Part shown: positions 55,130 through 63,058 of the stretch, piece after piece
How positions within the stretch are numbered: position 1 is the first letter of the stretch
Layout of the letters: the number at the start of each line of letters is the position of its first letter
Assembly (NCBI RefSeq): GCF_009646115.1
Contig: NZ_CP045720.1
Span: forward strand, 2,976,001-3,040,000
Reading direction: 5' to 3'
Source of the DNA: Pantoea eucalypti
Lineage (GTDB): Bacteria > Pseudomonadota > Gammaproteobacteria > Enterobacterales > Enterobacteriaceae
Length of the DNA: 64,000 nucleotides
Position numbers and translations under genes: made by a program
Notes under the pieces: generated by a model
Database searches by the model: none
What the model saw: only the letters and a program-made list of their open reading frames with translations
What the model was told of the DNA's origin: nothing

Positions 55130-58100
55130 ATGACGCCTTTTACCAGTTTCTGGCAGGCCGGCTATGAAGGTGCCGACCATATCAATCCTGCCGGGATTGC
55201 GCTGTCGATGAACGATCTTAACCAGCATCAGACACGTGTAGCAGAGGATTATGCCGCGCTGTCCCCCTTTTCTATTCGCACGGTACGCGAAAGCGTCGGC
55301 TGGCGCTTATGTGAACGCGATGGGCATTATGACTTTTCGACGGTCGCTGCGCGGATGCGGGCCGCAGAGCAGCAGGGCATCCAGCTGAGCTGGACAATCT
55401 GCCATTACGGCTGGCCCGCTGGCGTCAGCCTGTTTGATCACGATTTTATCAGTCGCTTTGCTGCGTTCTGCGGTGCGCTGGCCCGCTTTCTGGCGCCCTG
55501 GTATCAGCAGCCGCCGGTCTACTCCCCAATGAATGAAATCTCCTTTGTCAGTTGGGGCATCTCGGTCGGGCTGTTCGCCTGTGAGGCGATTCCGGCGCCG
55601 GATCGGGCGGATGCTGCCAAGCAGCAACTGGTTCGCGCCACTCTGGCCGCCTGTGATGCGATCTGGCTGGCCGATCCGCGCGCCCGTCTGCTGCACTGCG
55701 ATCCGCTGATCCATATCGTGCCCGATCCTGCCGATCCCACCAGTGACGTGCTGGCACGTGAGATGTGCGATACCCAGTATCAGGCGTGGGACATGCTTAG
55801 CGGCAGGCGTAACCCGGAGCTGGGTGGCACACCCCGCTATCTCGATCTGATTGGCGTGAATTACTACCACGATAACCAGTGGGAACAGGGCTCAAACCTC
55901 CGCCTTTACTGGCATCTGGGCGACAACCGCCGCCAGCCACTGCATCAGATGCTGCAGCAAGTCTGGCAGCGTTACCAGCGGCCCATTCTGCTGGCGGAAA
56001 CGAGTCATGTTGGCAGCGGACGTGGAGCCTGGATCAGCGAAATCACCACCCAGGTAGCGCAGGCACAGCTGGCAGGCGTTGATCTGATCGGCATCTGCCT
56101 CTATCCGATCCTCGATCGTCCCTTGTGGGAAGAGACAACCTTCTGGACCCGCAGCGGTTTATGGGATCTCGATCTGCTGGGGCCGGATCCTTACGCCCGC
56201 CAGTTACAGCAGCCTTATGCCGACGCTTTACGGCAGGCGCAGCGCTTTTTGCAGCACATTCAGTCCCCACTACAACGTCAGGAGCACACCATGAAACCAC
56301 CTGTTCTCATTGTTTTCAGCCATTTACGCTGGGGATTTGTTTTCCAGCGTCCGCAGCAGCTTCTGACACGCCTGGCGCAGCACTATCGCGTGCTGTTTGT
56401 CGAGGAGCCGGTCCGGCAGTCGGGGCCACCGGGTCTGCATCAGAGTTCACCTGCCGCTAACATCACGGTCATCCAGCCACATACCGACAGCGACGCGCCC
56501 GGTTTTCATGACAGCCAGATCGCGCCACTGTTGCTGCTGCTGGCGCCACTTCTTGAGGAAGATGAACAGCCGCTGATCTGGTTCTATACGCCGATGGCGC
56601 TGCCGCTGCTGACGCCGTTTGATCCCTCGCTGGTAATTTACGACTGTATGGATGAGCTTTCCGCCTTCCAGAATGCGCCGCGCCAGTTGCAACAGCGCGA
56701 ATCGGCACTGATGACCCGCGCCGATCTGGTCTTTACCGGCGGCACCAGTCTTTACGAAGCGAAGCGTGACAAACATTCTCAGGTCTATTGCTTTCCCAGC
56801 AGTGTCGATGCTGTTCATTTTGAGCAGGCACGCGATCGCACTAATCGTCATCCGTTGCAGGATACGATTCCACCGCAGCGTCTGGGATACTACGGCGTGC
56901 TTGATGAGCGCATCGACCTGTCGCTGATTGCGACGCTGGCAGACACCCACCCCGAATGGCAGATCATTATGGTTGGGCCGGTAGTAAAAATTGATCCCGC
57001 CAGCCTGCCACAGCGCGACAATATTCACTGGCTCGGCCAGCAGCCCTACCAGGCACTGCCGCAATTTCTGGCAGGCTGGGATGTTTGTCTGATGCCGTTC
57101 GCCATTAATGCCTCCACCCGCTTCATCTCGCCTACCAAGGTGCTGGAATATATGGCGGCGCAGCTGCCGATTGTCAGTACCGCGATTGTCGATGTGGCGC
57201 GCCACTACGCAGAGGAGGTGGCAGTAGCAGAAACTCACCCGGCGTTTATTGCCGCTTGTGAACAGGCAATGGCGATGGGTGCCGCTGAGCGGCTGGCGCT
57301 GATGGGACGGATGCAGACAAAAGTGGATGCCACCTCATGGGATCGCACCGCTGAGCAGATACATGGACTGATCCAGCAGGCGCTCGCGCAACGTCAGCCT
57401 GCCCTGAAGTCAGCCAGTCAGGCCAGCGCACAGGCTAACGTCACACCTTTAACGCCGGCCATGCTGGAGAGCGATGCGGTGCCGTGCCTGATTATCGGAG
57501 CCGGACCCACCGGGCTGAGCGCCGGTTATCACTATGGCGAAGGTGCCGTACTGCTGGAGAAAAATAGCACCCCAGGCGGCTGGTGCCGCTCGATTGACGA
57601 TCAGGGGTTCACCTTCGATTATGCTGGTCACATTATGTTCTCGCAGGACCCATATGTGTTGCAGCTCTATGAAATGCTGCTGGGCGACAATCTGCACTGG
57701 CAGGCACGTGAAGCCTGGGTCTACAGTGACGGCGTGTATACCCGCTATCCGTTCCAGTCTGCGCTGCACGGCTTGCCGGTCGAGGTGGTAAAAGAGTGCG
57801 TGCTGGGGGCTATCGAGGCGCGTTATGGCGCAACGGCGACAGCTGCCGTGCCGCTGGATCGCGCGCGGGCGCGGCGGGATTGCTGTGCGGATGGCGCGAT
57901 TCCGGATGAGGGCAGCAGCAGCGGCATGGTGGAAGGCGAAGAGGATTTCCAGCACTTCATTATGCGAACCTGGGGTAAAGGCATCGCACGTCACTTTGCC
58001 CTGCCCTACAACCAGAAGCTGTGGAAAGTGCCGCTGACAGATATGGAAACCTCCTGGCTGGGCGGACGCGTCCCACTGCCCGATCTGTCGCAGATCATCG

Positions 58101-58888
58101 ATGGCGCACTACAACCACTGGCGAAACCGGTCGGCCCTAACGCCCGATTTGGCTATCCGCTGCGCGGCGGTTTCCAGGCACTGATGTCCGGCTTCCTGCC
58201 GCATCTGAAATGTACGCTGGAAACGGATACGACGCTGACCCGCATCTATTCGCAGGCGCATGTTGCGCTGCTGGCGGATGGTCGCCACTACCGTTATGAG
58301 CAGTTGATTAGCACCATGCCGCTACCTGAGCTGATTAAACTGATGGGCGATGAGGTGCCGGAGAGTGTGCAACGGGCGGCGCAGCAGCTGCAGTTTGTTT
58401 CGGTGCGCTGTGTGAATCTGGGCATTGGTCGCGCTGATCTGACCGAAAAGCACTGGATTTACTATCCTGGCGATACGCTGTTCCACCGCATCTTTGTGCA
58501 GGGTAATGCCAGCCCACACTGCAATCCGCCGGGCGGATTCGGCTTAACCTGCGAAATCACCTACAATGCGGCCAACCCACTGCCGCTGGAGGGCGATGCG
58601 CTGATTGAGCGCTGCCGTCAGGATTGCATCAGGGTCGGCATGATCACTGCGGACGATCCGCTGCTTTGTGCTTCAGAGGTTGATATGCCCTATGCCTACG
58701 TGGTCTATGACCATGCACGAAGCGATAACGTGGCGCTGATCCGTCAGTGGCTGCTGACTCAGGATATTCATCTGTCGGGTCGCTACAGCGAGTGGGAATA
58801 TTACAATTCGGATCACGCGTTTCTGGCAGGTAAACGTGCAGCCGAAAATGTCCGGCTGCAGCATGTCCGCGCAGGAACCGTTGGCTGA
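55130..58888 (+). CDS. Trifunctional fusion: glycoside hydrolase-like, glycosyltransferase and FAD/UGM-like oxidoreductase
   Basis: One frame of 1252 residues from ATG 55130 (GGGAG five bases before). Residues about 1-385 resemble a clan GH-A beta/alpha barrel, with an N-E pair at 135-136 (SPMNEISF) and a second candidate glutamate E290 (LLAETSH). Residues about 388-765 are a GT-B glycosyltransferase (GFVFQRPQQLLTRLA at the start, K670 and E673 in SPTKVLEYMAA). An Ala/Ser/Gln linker leads to an FAD domain (about 785-1245) with GAGPTG at 790-795 and PYNQKLWKVPLTDMETSWLGGRVP, like UDP-galactopyranose mutases and related amine oxidases. No signal peptide, so it is probably cytoplasmic. A ribosome binding site and ATG (56291) mark the first seam. 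It probably builds or edits a surface glycan; substrates are unknown. Confidence 0.85.
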   Translation: MTPFTSFWQAGYEGADHINPAGIALSMNDLNQHQTRVAEDYAALSPFSIRTVRESVGWRLCERDGHYDFSTVAARMRAAEQQGIQLSWTICHYGWPAGVSLFDHDFISRFAAFCGALARFLAPWYQQPPVYSPMNEISFVSWGISVGLFACEAIPAPDRADAAKQQLVRATLAACDAIWLADPRARLLHCDPLIHIVPDPADPTSDVLAREMCDTQYQAWDMLSGRRNPELGGTPRYLDLIGVNYYHDNQWEQGSNLRLYWHLGDNRRQPLHQMLQQVWQRYQRPILLAETSHVGSGRGAWISEITTQVAQAQLAGVDLIGICLYPILDRPLWEETTFWTRSGLWDLDLLGPDPYARQLQQPYADALRQAQRFLQHIQSPLQRQEHTMKPPVLIVFSHLRWGFVFQRPQQLLTRLAQHYRVLFVEEPVRQSGPPGLHQSSPAANITVIQPHTDSDAPGFHDSQIAPLLLLLAPLLEEDEQPLIWFYTPMALPLLTPFDPSLVIYDCMDELSAFQNAPRQLQQRESALMTRADLVFTGGTSLYEAKRDKHSQVYCFPSSVDAVHFEQARDRTNRHPLQDTIPPQRLGYYGVLDERIDLSLIATLADTHPEWQIIMVGPVVKIDPASLPQRDNIHWLGQQPYQALPQFLAGWDVCLMPFAINASTRFISPTKVLEYMAAQLPIVSTAIVDVARHYAEEVAVAETHPAFIAACEQAMAMGAAERLALMGRMQTKVDATSWDRTAEQIHGLIQQALAQRQPALKSASQASAQANVTPLTPAMLESDAVPCLIIGAGPTGLSAGYHYGEGAVLLEKNSTPGGWCRSIDDQGFTFDYAGHIMFSQDPYVLQLYEMLLGDNLHWQAREAWVYSDGVYTRYPFQSALHGLPVEVVKECVLGAIEARYGATATAAVPLDRARARRDCCADGAIPDEGSSSGMVEGEEDFQHFIMRTWGKGIARHFALPYNQKLWKVPLTDMETSWLGGRVPLPDLSQIIDGALQPLAKPVGPNARFGYPLRGGFQALMSGFLPHLKCTLETDTTLTRIYSQAHVALLADGRHYRYEQLISTMPLPELIKLMGDEVPESVQRAAQQLQFVSVRCVNLGIGRADLTEKHWIYYPGDTLFHRIFVQGNASPHCNPPGGFGLTCEITYNAANPLPLEGDALIERCRQDCIRVGMITADDPLLCASEVDMPYAYVVYDHARSDNVALIRQWLLTQDIHLSGRYSEWEYYNSDHAFLAGKRAAENVRLQHVRAGTVG
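56280..56293 (+). promoter_or_regulatory. Internal ribosome binding site and ATG at the domain seam
   Basis: AGGAG at 56280-56284, six bases, then ATG at 56291, in frame as residue 388 of the fusion. The protein that would start here (MKPPVLIVFSHLRWGF) begins exactly as a stand-alone glycosyltransferase. It suggests a recent join of two genes or a second product from the same mRNA. Confidence 0.7.
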
Positions 58889-58902
58889 TTTTAAGCCGCC
58901 CG

Positions 58903-59232
58903 CTACGACAGTCGCTGGCTGCACTTCGCGGCTTTCAGCGACTGTAACTGATTCAGTCGCCGTTCTGCCTTCTGGCTGGCATTGTATTTCGCAATGCCAT
59001 TACCCAGCCCGAAATCGCCGACAAACCCCAGTACGGTCAGTGCATCAAACTGGCCGGTTTGCTCAATGTCACTCTGCACGCTTTGCGCTTTCACGAGTTC
59101 CTGATCCAGTGCACTGCAGTTAAGTGTCGCCGTCTCTTCCGGCGTTACCGCCGCCGCCTGAGGATACTGTTTGGTGGCACAGCCGGTTAGTGCCAGCGCC
59201 AGCAGCACCGTTAAAACGCTCGGTTTACCCAT
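58903..59232 (-). CDS. Small lipoprotein
   Basis: 109 residues. The signal peptide ends in lipobox ALTGC with acylated C18. The mature part has a short Gln/Ala/Pro linker, then a helical region (SALDQELVKAQSVQSDIEQ), a small glycine-rich hydrophobic patch (VLGFVGDFGLGNGIAKYNASQKAERRLNQL) and two further cysteines (C39 and C104) that could form a disulfide. The family is not recognised. It is convergent with the fusion gene, 14 bp after its stop, and ends without an obvious terminator. Confidence 0.75.
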   Translation of the reverse strand: MGKPSVLTVLLALALTGCATKQYPQAAAVTPEETATLNCSALDQELVKAQSVQSDIEQTGQFDALTVLGFVGDFGLGNGIAKYNASQKAERRLNQLQSLKAAKCSQRLS

Positions 59233-59583
59233 TTCTTATTGCCTGTTTTTTGCTCAGTCAACGCTATTATCGGCAGCATACACAGAGAACATGAGTCTCT
59301 GACCTACCAATAATGGTCGAAACCGCTACGCTAATGTAGGATTCAGCGCGCTGCAGTCATAAGCAGCCTGCTACCGACCGGAAGTCACGCAGCGAACGAA
59401 CATTATCCGTTCATCACTTCTGCCAGACCTTTCAGATAGTTAGCCAGTATGATGCTGCCACCAGCAGCGTGTTAAGAACAAAGCCAGACCGTTAATGCGT
59501 CCCAGGCCCTCGCATAGGCGAAGACAGGCACAGAAAATTTGCGCGTCGGGTTTATCAGCGTTTGTTCCAGATGAGGTTTTTCC
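59233..59583. other. Gap between lipoprotein and AI-2E transporter genes
   Basis: About 350 bp between divergent genes, presumably holding both promoters. I saw no convincing operator, RNA gene or ORF. The transporter ATG is preceded by GATGAGG. Confidence 0.5.
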
Positions 59584-60822
59584 ATGCGTTTTAAAGGATT
59601 GAACATCGGGTTTTTCATTTTGATTCTGGCTATCGCCACCGTCGCTTTTTTTGACGTCCTTTCGCCCTATTTCTCGTCGATTTTATGGGCAGCGATTCTG
59701 GCGGTCATTTTCCATCCGCTGAAAACCTGGCTTCGTAATCGACTGGGTGATCGTAATGGCGTAGCGGCGTTAATTACCCTGCTCTGTATTTGCCTGATTG
59801 TGTTTACGCCGCTGGCGATCATTGCCTCCTCACTGGTGGTTGAAACCAACGCGGTCTATCACAAGCTGCAGACCAACTCGTCGCAGTTCCCGGTGGTCTT
59901 CGCCGATCTGTTGCAGCATCTGCCGCGCTGGGCGAAGCATTTTCTGGCTGAAAACAATCTGGATAACGCCGGGCAAATTCAGCAGAAGCTCTCCTCGTTT
60001 GCCCTTAAGGGCGGTCAGTATGTCGCAGGCAGCGCCTTTATCATCGGTAAAGGGACGTTCAGCTTCACCGTCGGCTTTGGCATCATGCTTTATCTGCTGT
60101 TCTTCCTGCTGAAAGATGGCTCCTATCTGGTACATCTGATTCTGGAAGCGCTGCCGCTCTCAACCTACGTGAAGCATCACCTGATGGTGAAGTTTGCCGC
60201 CGTGGCGCGCGCGACGGTGAAAGGCACGGTGGTAGTCGGTATCGTTCAGGGTATTCTCGGCGGGCTGGCCTTCTGGTTTACCGGCATCGACGGCAGCCTG
60301 CTGTGGGGTGCGCTGATGGCCTTCCTCTCCCTGATTCCGGCCGTCGGTTCCGCCATTATCTGGGTGCCTGCGGCGATCTTCTTCTTCGCCACTGGCGCAC
60401 TGTGGAAAGGGCTGTTCCTGGTGGGTTTCTTCGTGGTGATTGTCGGTCTGGTGGATAATATCCTGCGTCCGCTGCTGGTCGGCAAAGACACCAAAATGCC
60501 TGACTATATGATCCTGATTGCCACGCTGGGCGGTATGGAAATCTACGGCATTAACGGTTTTGTTATCGGTCCGGTGATTGCTGCTCTGTTTATCGCCTGC
60601 TGGAATCTCCTCTCCGGACGCGACAACCGCGAGAATATCGAAGCCATCGACGAAGAGTTTATCGAAGAAGGCAAGAAACAGTCCGATGACGCCGCCGAGG
60701 CAGCAGCAGAAGCCGCGGCAGAAGCGGCTGCGGCATCAGCGGAAGCGGCTGCAGAAACGGAAAGCAAAGTCTCAGCGTTAGTCGCCTCGCAGAGAGAGAA
60801 AGCAGCCTTGAATAAGCCCTGA
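59584..60822 (+). CDS. AI-2E family transporter
   Basis: 412 residues. About seven to eight membrane helices and the family core GIVQGILGGLAFWFTGIDGSLLWGALMAFLSLIPAVGS, followed by LVDNILRPLLVGKDTKMPDYMILIATLGG and GFVIGPVIAALF. E. coli relatives are TqsA, PerM and YdiK; some family members export autoinducer-2 or act in ion exchange, so the substrate is open. The C-terminal 60 residues are unusual: acidic, then a run of Ala/Glu repeats (AAEAAAEAAAEAAAASAEAAAE) likely to form a cytoplasmic helix or coiled coil. Confidence 0.88.
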   Translation: MRFKGLNIGFFILILAIATVAFFDVLSPYFSSILWAAILAVIFHPLKTWLRNRLGDRNGVAALITLLCICLIVFTPLAIIASSLVVETNAVYHKLQTNSSQFPVVFADLLQHLPRWAKHFLAENNLDNAGQIQQKLSSFALKGGQYVAGSAFIIGKGTFSFTVGFGIMLYLLFFLLKDGSYLVHLILEALPLSTYVKHHLMVKFAAVARATVKGTVVVGIVQGILGGLAFWFTGIDGSLLWGALMAFLSLIPAVGSAIIWVPAAIFFFATGALWKGLFLVGFFVVIVGLVDNILRPLLVGKDTKMPDYMILIATLGGMEIYGINGFVIGPVIAALFIACWNLLSGRDNRENIEAIDEEFIEEGKKQSDDAAEAAAEAAAEAAAASAEAAAETESKVSALVASQREKAALNKP

Positions 60823-60840
60823 CAGCGTCAGGCCATAAAA

Positions 60841-60867
60841 AAACCCACCTTTCGGTGGGTTTTTTTT
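60841..60867. terminator. Bidirectional terminator
   Basis: AAACCCACC and GGTGGGTTT pair around TTTC, with a T run on the + strand and an A run on the left. It serves both the transporter gene and the convergent 105-residue gene. Confidence 0.92.
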
Positions 60868-60887
60868 AACTCTGAAACAGCAGCGAA

Positions 60888-61205
60888 TTAGTTGGTCGCT
60901 TTGTTTTTCAGATCTTCAGCACCCTGCTTGGTTTTATCCCAGCCTTTCTCAGTGCCTTCTTTGGTTTTGTGCCAGCCCTTCTGTGTACCTTCGGTGATTT
61001 TGCTACCGGTGGTGTGGCTCTTGCCTTCAGCGTCGTGCTCAGACTTCAGCTTCAGCTCTTCGCCTTCGTTCTGGGTCTGATGCAGTTTTTCTTTCGCGGT
61101 ATCAGCGCCTTTATGCGCTTCTGCAACGGTGTTGTCTGTAGTAGTAGCAGCAAATACTGGCGAGGCCAGCAAAATAGCAGACAGTGCAATAATTGATTTC
61201 TTCAT
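60888..61205 (-). CDS. Periplasmic hydrophilic repeat protein (LEA-like)
   Basis: 105 residues from MKKSIIALSA, with GAGGG upstream; an ATG six codons earlier is possible. A signal peptide is cleaved near VFA|ATT (about 19). The mature protein is highly charged and almost without hydrophobic residues. Residues 74-84 and 85-95 are tandem 11-mers (TQKGWHKTKEG and TEKGWDKTKQG), and AHKGADTAKEKL is a looser copy. Eleven-residue Lys/Glu/Thr/Ala repeats are typical of group 3 LEA-type desiccation proteins. The family is otherwise not recognised; the function is inference. Confidence 0.7.
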   Translation of the reverse strand: MKKSIIALSAILLASPVFAATTTDNTVAEAHKGADTAKEKLHQTQNEGEELKLKSEHDAEGKSHTTGSKITEGTQKGWHKTKEGTEKGWDKTKQGAEDLKNKATN

Positions 61206-61343
61206 AATTCCCTCTGTATTCATCGTTGCCGTGTAGGTTTTAATCCTGGCATAGCCTTCCCAGGAAAGATTTAAGAATAAACCAGGAATGAAAAAGGGCC
61301 AGTTTTCACCAGAAAAAGTGATTGATTGTAGATTTTTCGCCCA

Positions 61344-61769
61344 CTACCAAAGCGCGAGCTGCGGATCGTCGTCTTTTTCAGGCTGATTTCGGGTCACGCG
61401 AACAGGCGGCGCAGACTGTTCCAGCTGTCGCGTAATCCACGCCAGTAACACCGTTACCACATACACCTGCTGCTCAGCACTCAGCGGCTGATGCTGTCCG
61501 ATATTGTGCCATTTACTCAGACAGCCACGACAGCATGTCGCGGTGGCGTGCTGGGCGATAAACACCGGATGGCCGCGCATGGGTGTCTGTTTGCCATCAT
61601 TCTCAGGCTGGGCAGGCGCAAGGCGCTGTTCCACAAACTCTGCGGCGTGCTGCCTCACTACCGACTCGCCTTTGCTGTTGGCGTAATCATATTCAGCGCG
61701 TCCAAGGCGAAAACGCTGGCGGAACGGTGAGCGCGCCAGCCGGATAAAGAGATCGTCTGAAACCTTCAT
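61344..61769 (-). CDS. DUF4186 family protein
   Basis: 141 residues. Matches the DUF4186 pattern: RSPFRQRFRLGRAEYDYANSKG, then HAAEFVEQRLAPAQPENDGKQTPMRGHPVFIAQHATATCCRGCLSKWH, and YVVTVLLAWITRQ. The conserved His and three cysteines (HATATCCRGC) could form a metal site. The family is widespread in bacteria with no known function. It ends with a short proline- and acid-rich tail. It is followed in the same direction by nothing close; the cupin gene lies 11 bp upstream and may be co-transcribed. Confidence 0.82.
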   Translation of the reverse strand: MKVSDDLFIRLARSPFRQRFRLGRAEYDYANSKGESVVRQHAAEFVEQRLAPAQPENDGKQTPMRGHPVFIAQHATATCCRGCLSKWHNIGQHQPLSAEQQVYVVTVLLAWITRQLEQSAPPVRVTRNQPEKDDDPQLALW

Positions 61770-61780
61770 GCTAATACTCG

Positions 61781-62053
61781 TTACTCATATTTACGTCCCG
61801 CCAGATAACTGACGCCCTGCAGACCAAACGCCTCGCGATGCAGCTCATTCGGCTGCAGGTGAAATGTCTCACCGGGATGATACGTCGTGTCGCCCTGTTC
61901 AGTACTGATAGTGATGTCACCACTGAGAATCAGTGCCAGCGCCTCAAAGGGATGGACGTGATTATCAAGCTGGGCTGACGCTGCTCGTTCAACCAGCAGC
62001 GGCTCATCAAAGCCCTGTTCGGCTAACAATTTTCTGAATTCATGTTCGGTCAT
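61781..62053 (-). CDS. Cupin-domain protein
   Basis: 90 residues, a single small cupin barrel. The metal-site pattern is seen as HVHPFEALALILSGDITI (H-x-H...E near 32-38) and the second motif as PGETFHLQPNELHREAF with histidine near 73. Such small cupins bind or sense small molecules or act as isomerases and dioxygenases; no substrate is evident. It is 11 bp upstream of the DUF4186 gene in the same direction, so the two likely form an operon. Confidence 0.8.
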   Translation of the reverse strand: MTEHEFRKLLAEQGFDEPLLVERAASAQLDNHVHPFEALALILSGDITISTEQGDTTYHPGETFHLQPNELHREAFGLQGVSYLAGRKYE

Positions 62054-62527
62054 GGCAACACCTCAATGTGGAACAGACCCTAAGCAGTGTAGACGATCTT
62101 TATGGTTACTTATGGCACTCAACGGGTTACGTACCGTCGCGCAGGCAACGTTGTTGACCGGTCAGTCGGATGCTGTTCCTGCTTTCTTATTGTCGCTGGT
62201 TTGACATCAGGATGACAAAAAAGTGTGTTCACCATGAAAGAACAGGACTATTGCTGATTAATCACCAATAGTCCAAAAGAGGCGTGGAGGCCCGTCGGGC
62301 ACAGACGCTGCTGACTCAAACAGGACTCATTATGCTGCAATCAGACGAAAACGAACCCCGCAGCGACAGCCAGTGAATCGTAGCGTAGGCCAGTCGCGTA
62401 GAGTGGCGTGGATAGCGTTATTGTCGGCGGTGGTGCCAGTAGGTTAAATGCGGCGGCAGCGTAACGGTGTGCGCACCCGACGATGGATTACTGAATGCCA
62501 ACCGCCAGGCGTCTTCCCGGATGGAAA
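62054..62527. other. Gap with a 30-bp palindrome
   Basis: About 470 bp without a supported gene. It holds the 62245-62274 inverted repeat and several short frames, such as a 14-codon one at 62332-62376 (MLQSDENEPRSDSQ) with only a weak upstream AGGA. The promoter of the cupin operon should lie in its left part. Confidence 0.5.
62245..62274. repeat. 30-bp near-perfect palindrome
   Basis: GGACTATTG and CAATAGTCC are the outer arms, with GATTAATC at the centre; only one base pair fails. It lies about 190 bp before the cupin gene and could be a dimeric repressor site or RNA hairpin. Confidence 0.6.
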
Positions 62528-62761
62528 CTAGTGCTGGTTGCCCATTTTTTCGGCGTAGTCGATATGTTCGGAAAGACTGGCAACCAGTTTTTTGGCCATT
62601 TCAATGGTCAGCCCCAGGAACAGCGTCTCCTGCGGGCCCTGTTCACGCGGGGCGTCGGGATCGATATAACCGAATTTGAGGACGAGTGCCTGATGCGAAC
62701 TCAGAGGACCGATATGCCAGCCGGTGATGGGGTAGAAGGTAAAACGTGTAAATTCATTCAC
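62528..62761 (-). CDS. BssS-family biofilm regulator-like protein
   Basis: 77 residues from GTG, with AGGA five bases upstream. The start FYPITGWHIGPLSSHQALVLKFGY parallels HPLVGWDISTVDSYDALMLRLHY of E. coli BssS, and the C-terminal TLFLGLTIEMAKKLVASLSEHI parallels TLWLTTDVARQFISILEAGI. BssS affects biofilm formation and signal uptake in E. coli, through unknown means. The protein is small, cytoplasmic and without cysteines. Similarity is moderate, so it may be a paralogue. Confidence 0.7.
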   Translation of the reverse strand: MNEFTRFTFYPITGWHIGPLSSHQALVLKFGYIDPDAPREQGPQETLFLGLTIEMAKKLVASLSEHIDYAEKMGNQH

Positions 62762-63058
62762 ATTAATCCTGACTGTAAAAGCATAACGCTGATTGATAGT
62801 CAGGCCAGCTCTGATGATAAAACATGAGTGGAGTAGTGAGTCTGAACTAAATCGACAGGATTACAAGGGCAGCGGCAGAATAAGCGCAGCGTCAAAGGGT
62901 TCGCTTTGTGGCGGTGTCTGTTGCCTGTTCTGCCGGACCAATCCCGCGCATCTTCATGTGGACCCGCAGCAAAAACGGGCAGTTGCGTCAGGTACAGCGA
63001 AAGAACACGGGTCAGGAACAGGATGACCGTTTATGCACCCTCTCCTGACCCGTCACGA
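62762..63058. other. Gap between BssS-like and CorA-type genes
   Basis: About 300 bp with no supported gene. Both neighbouring genes read on the - strand, so this should contain the promoter of the BssS-like gene and the end of the CorA-type transcript. I saw no strong hairpin. Confidence 0.45.
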
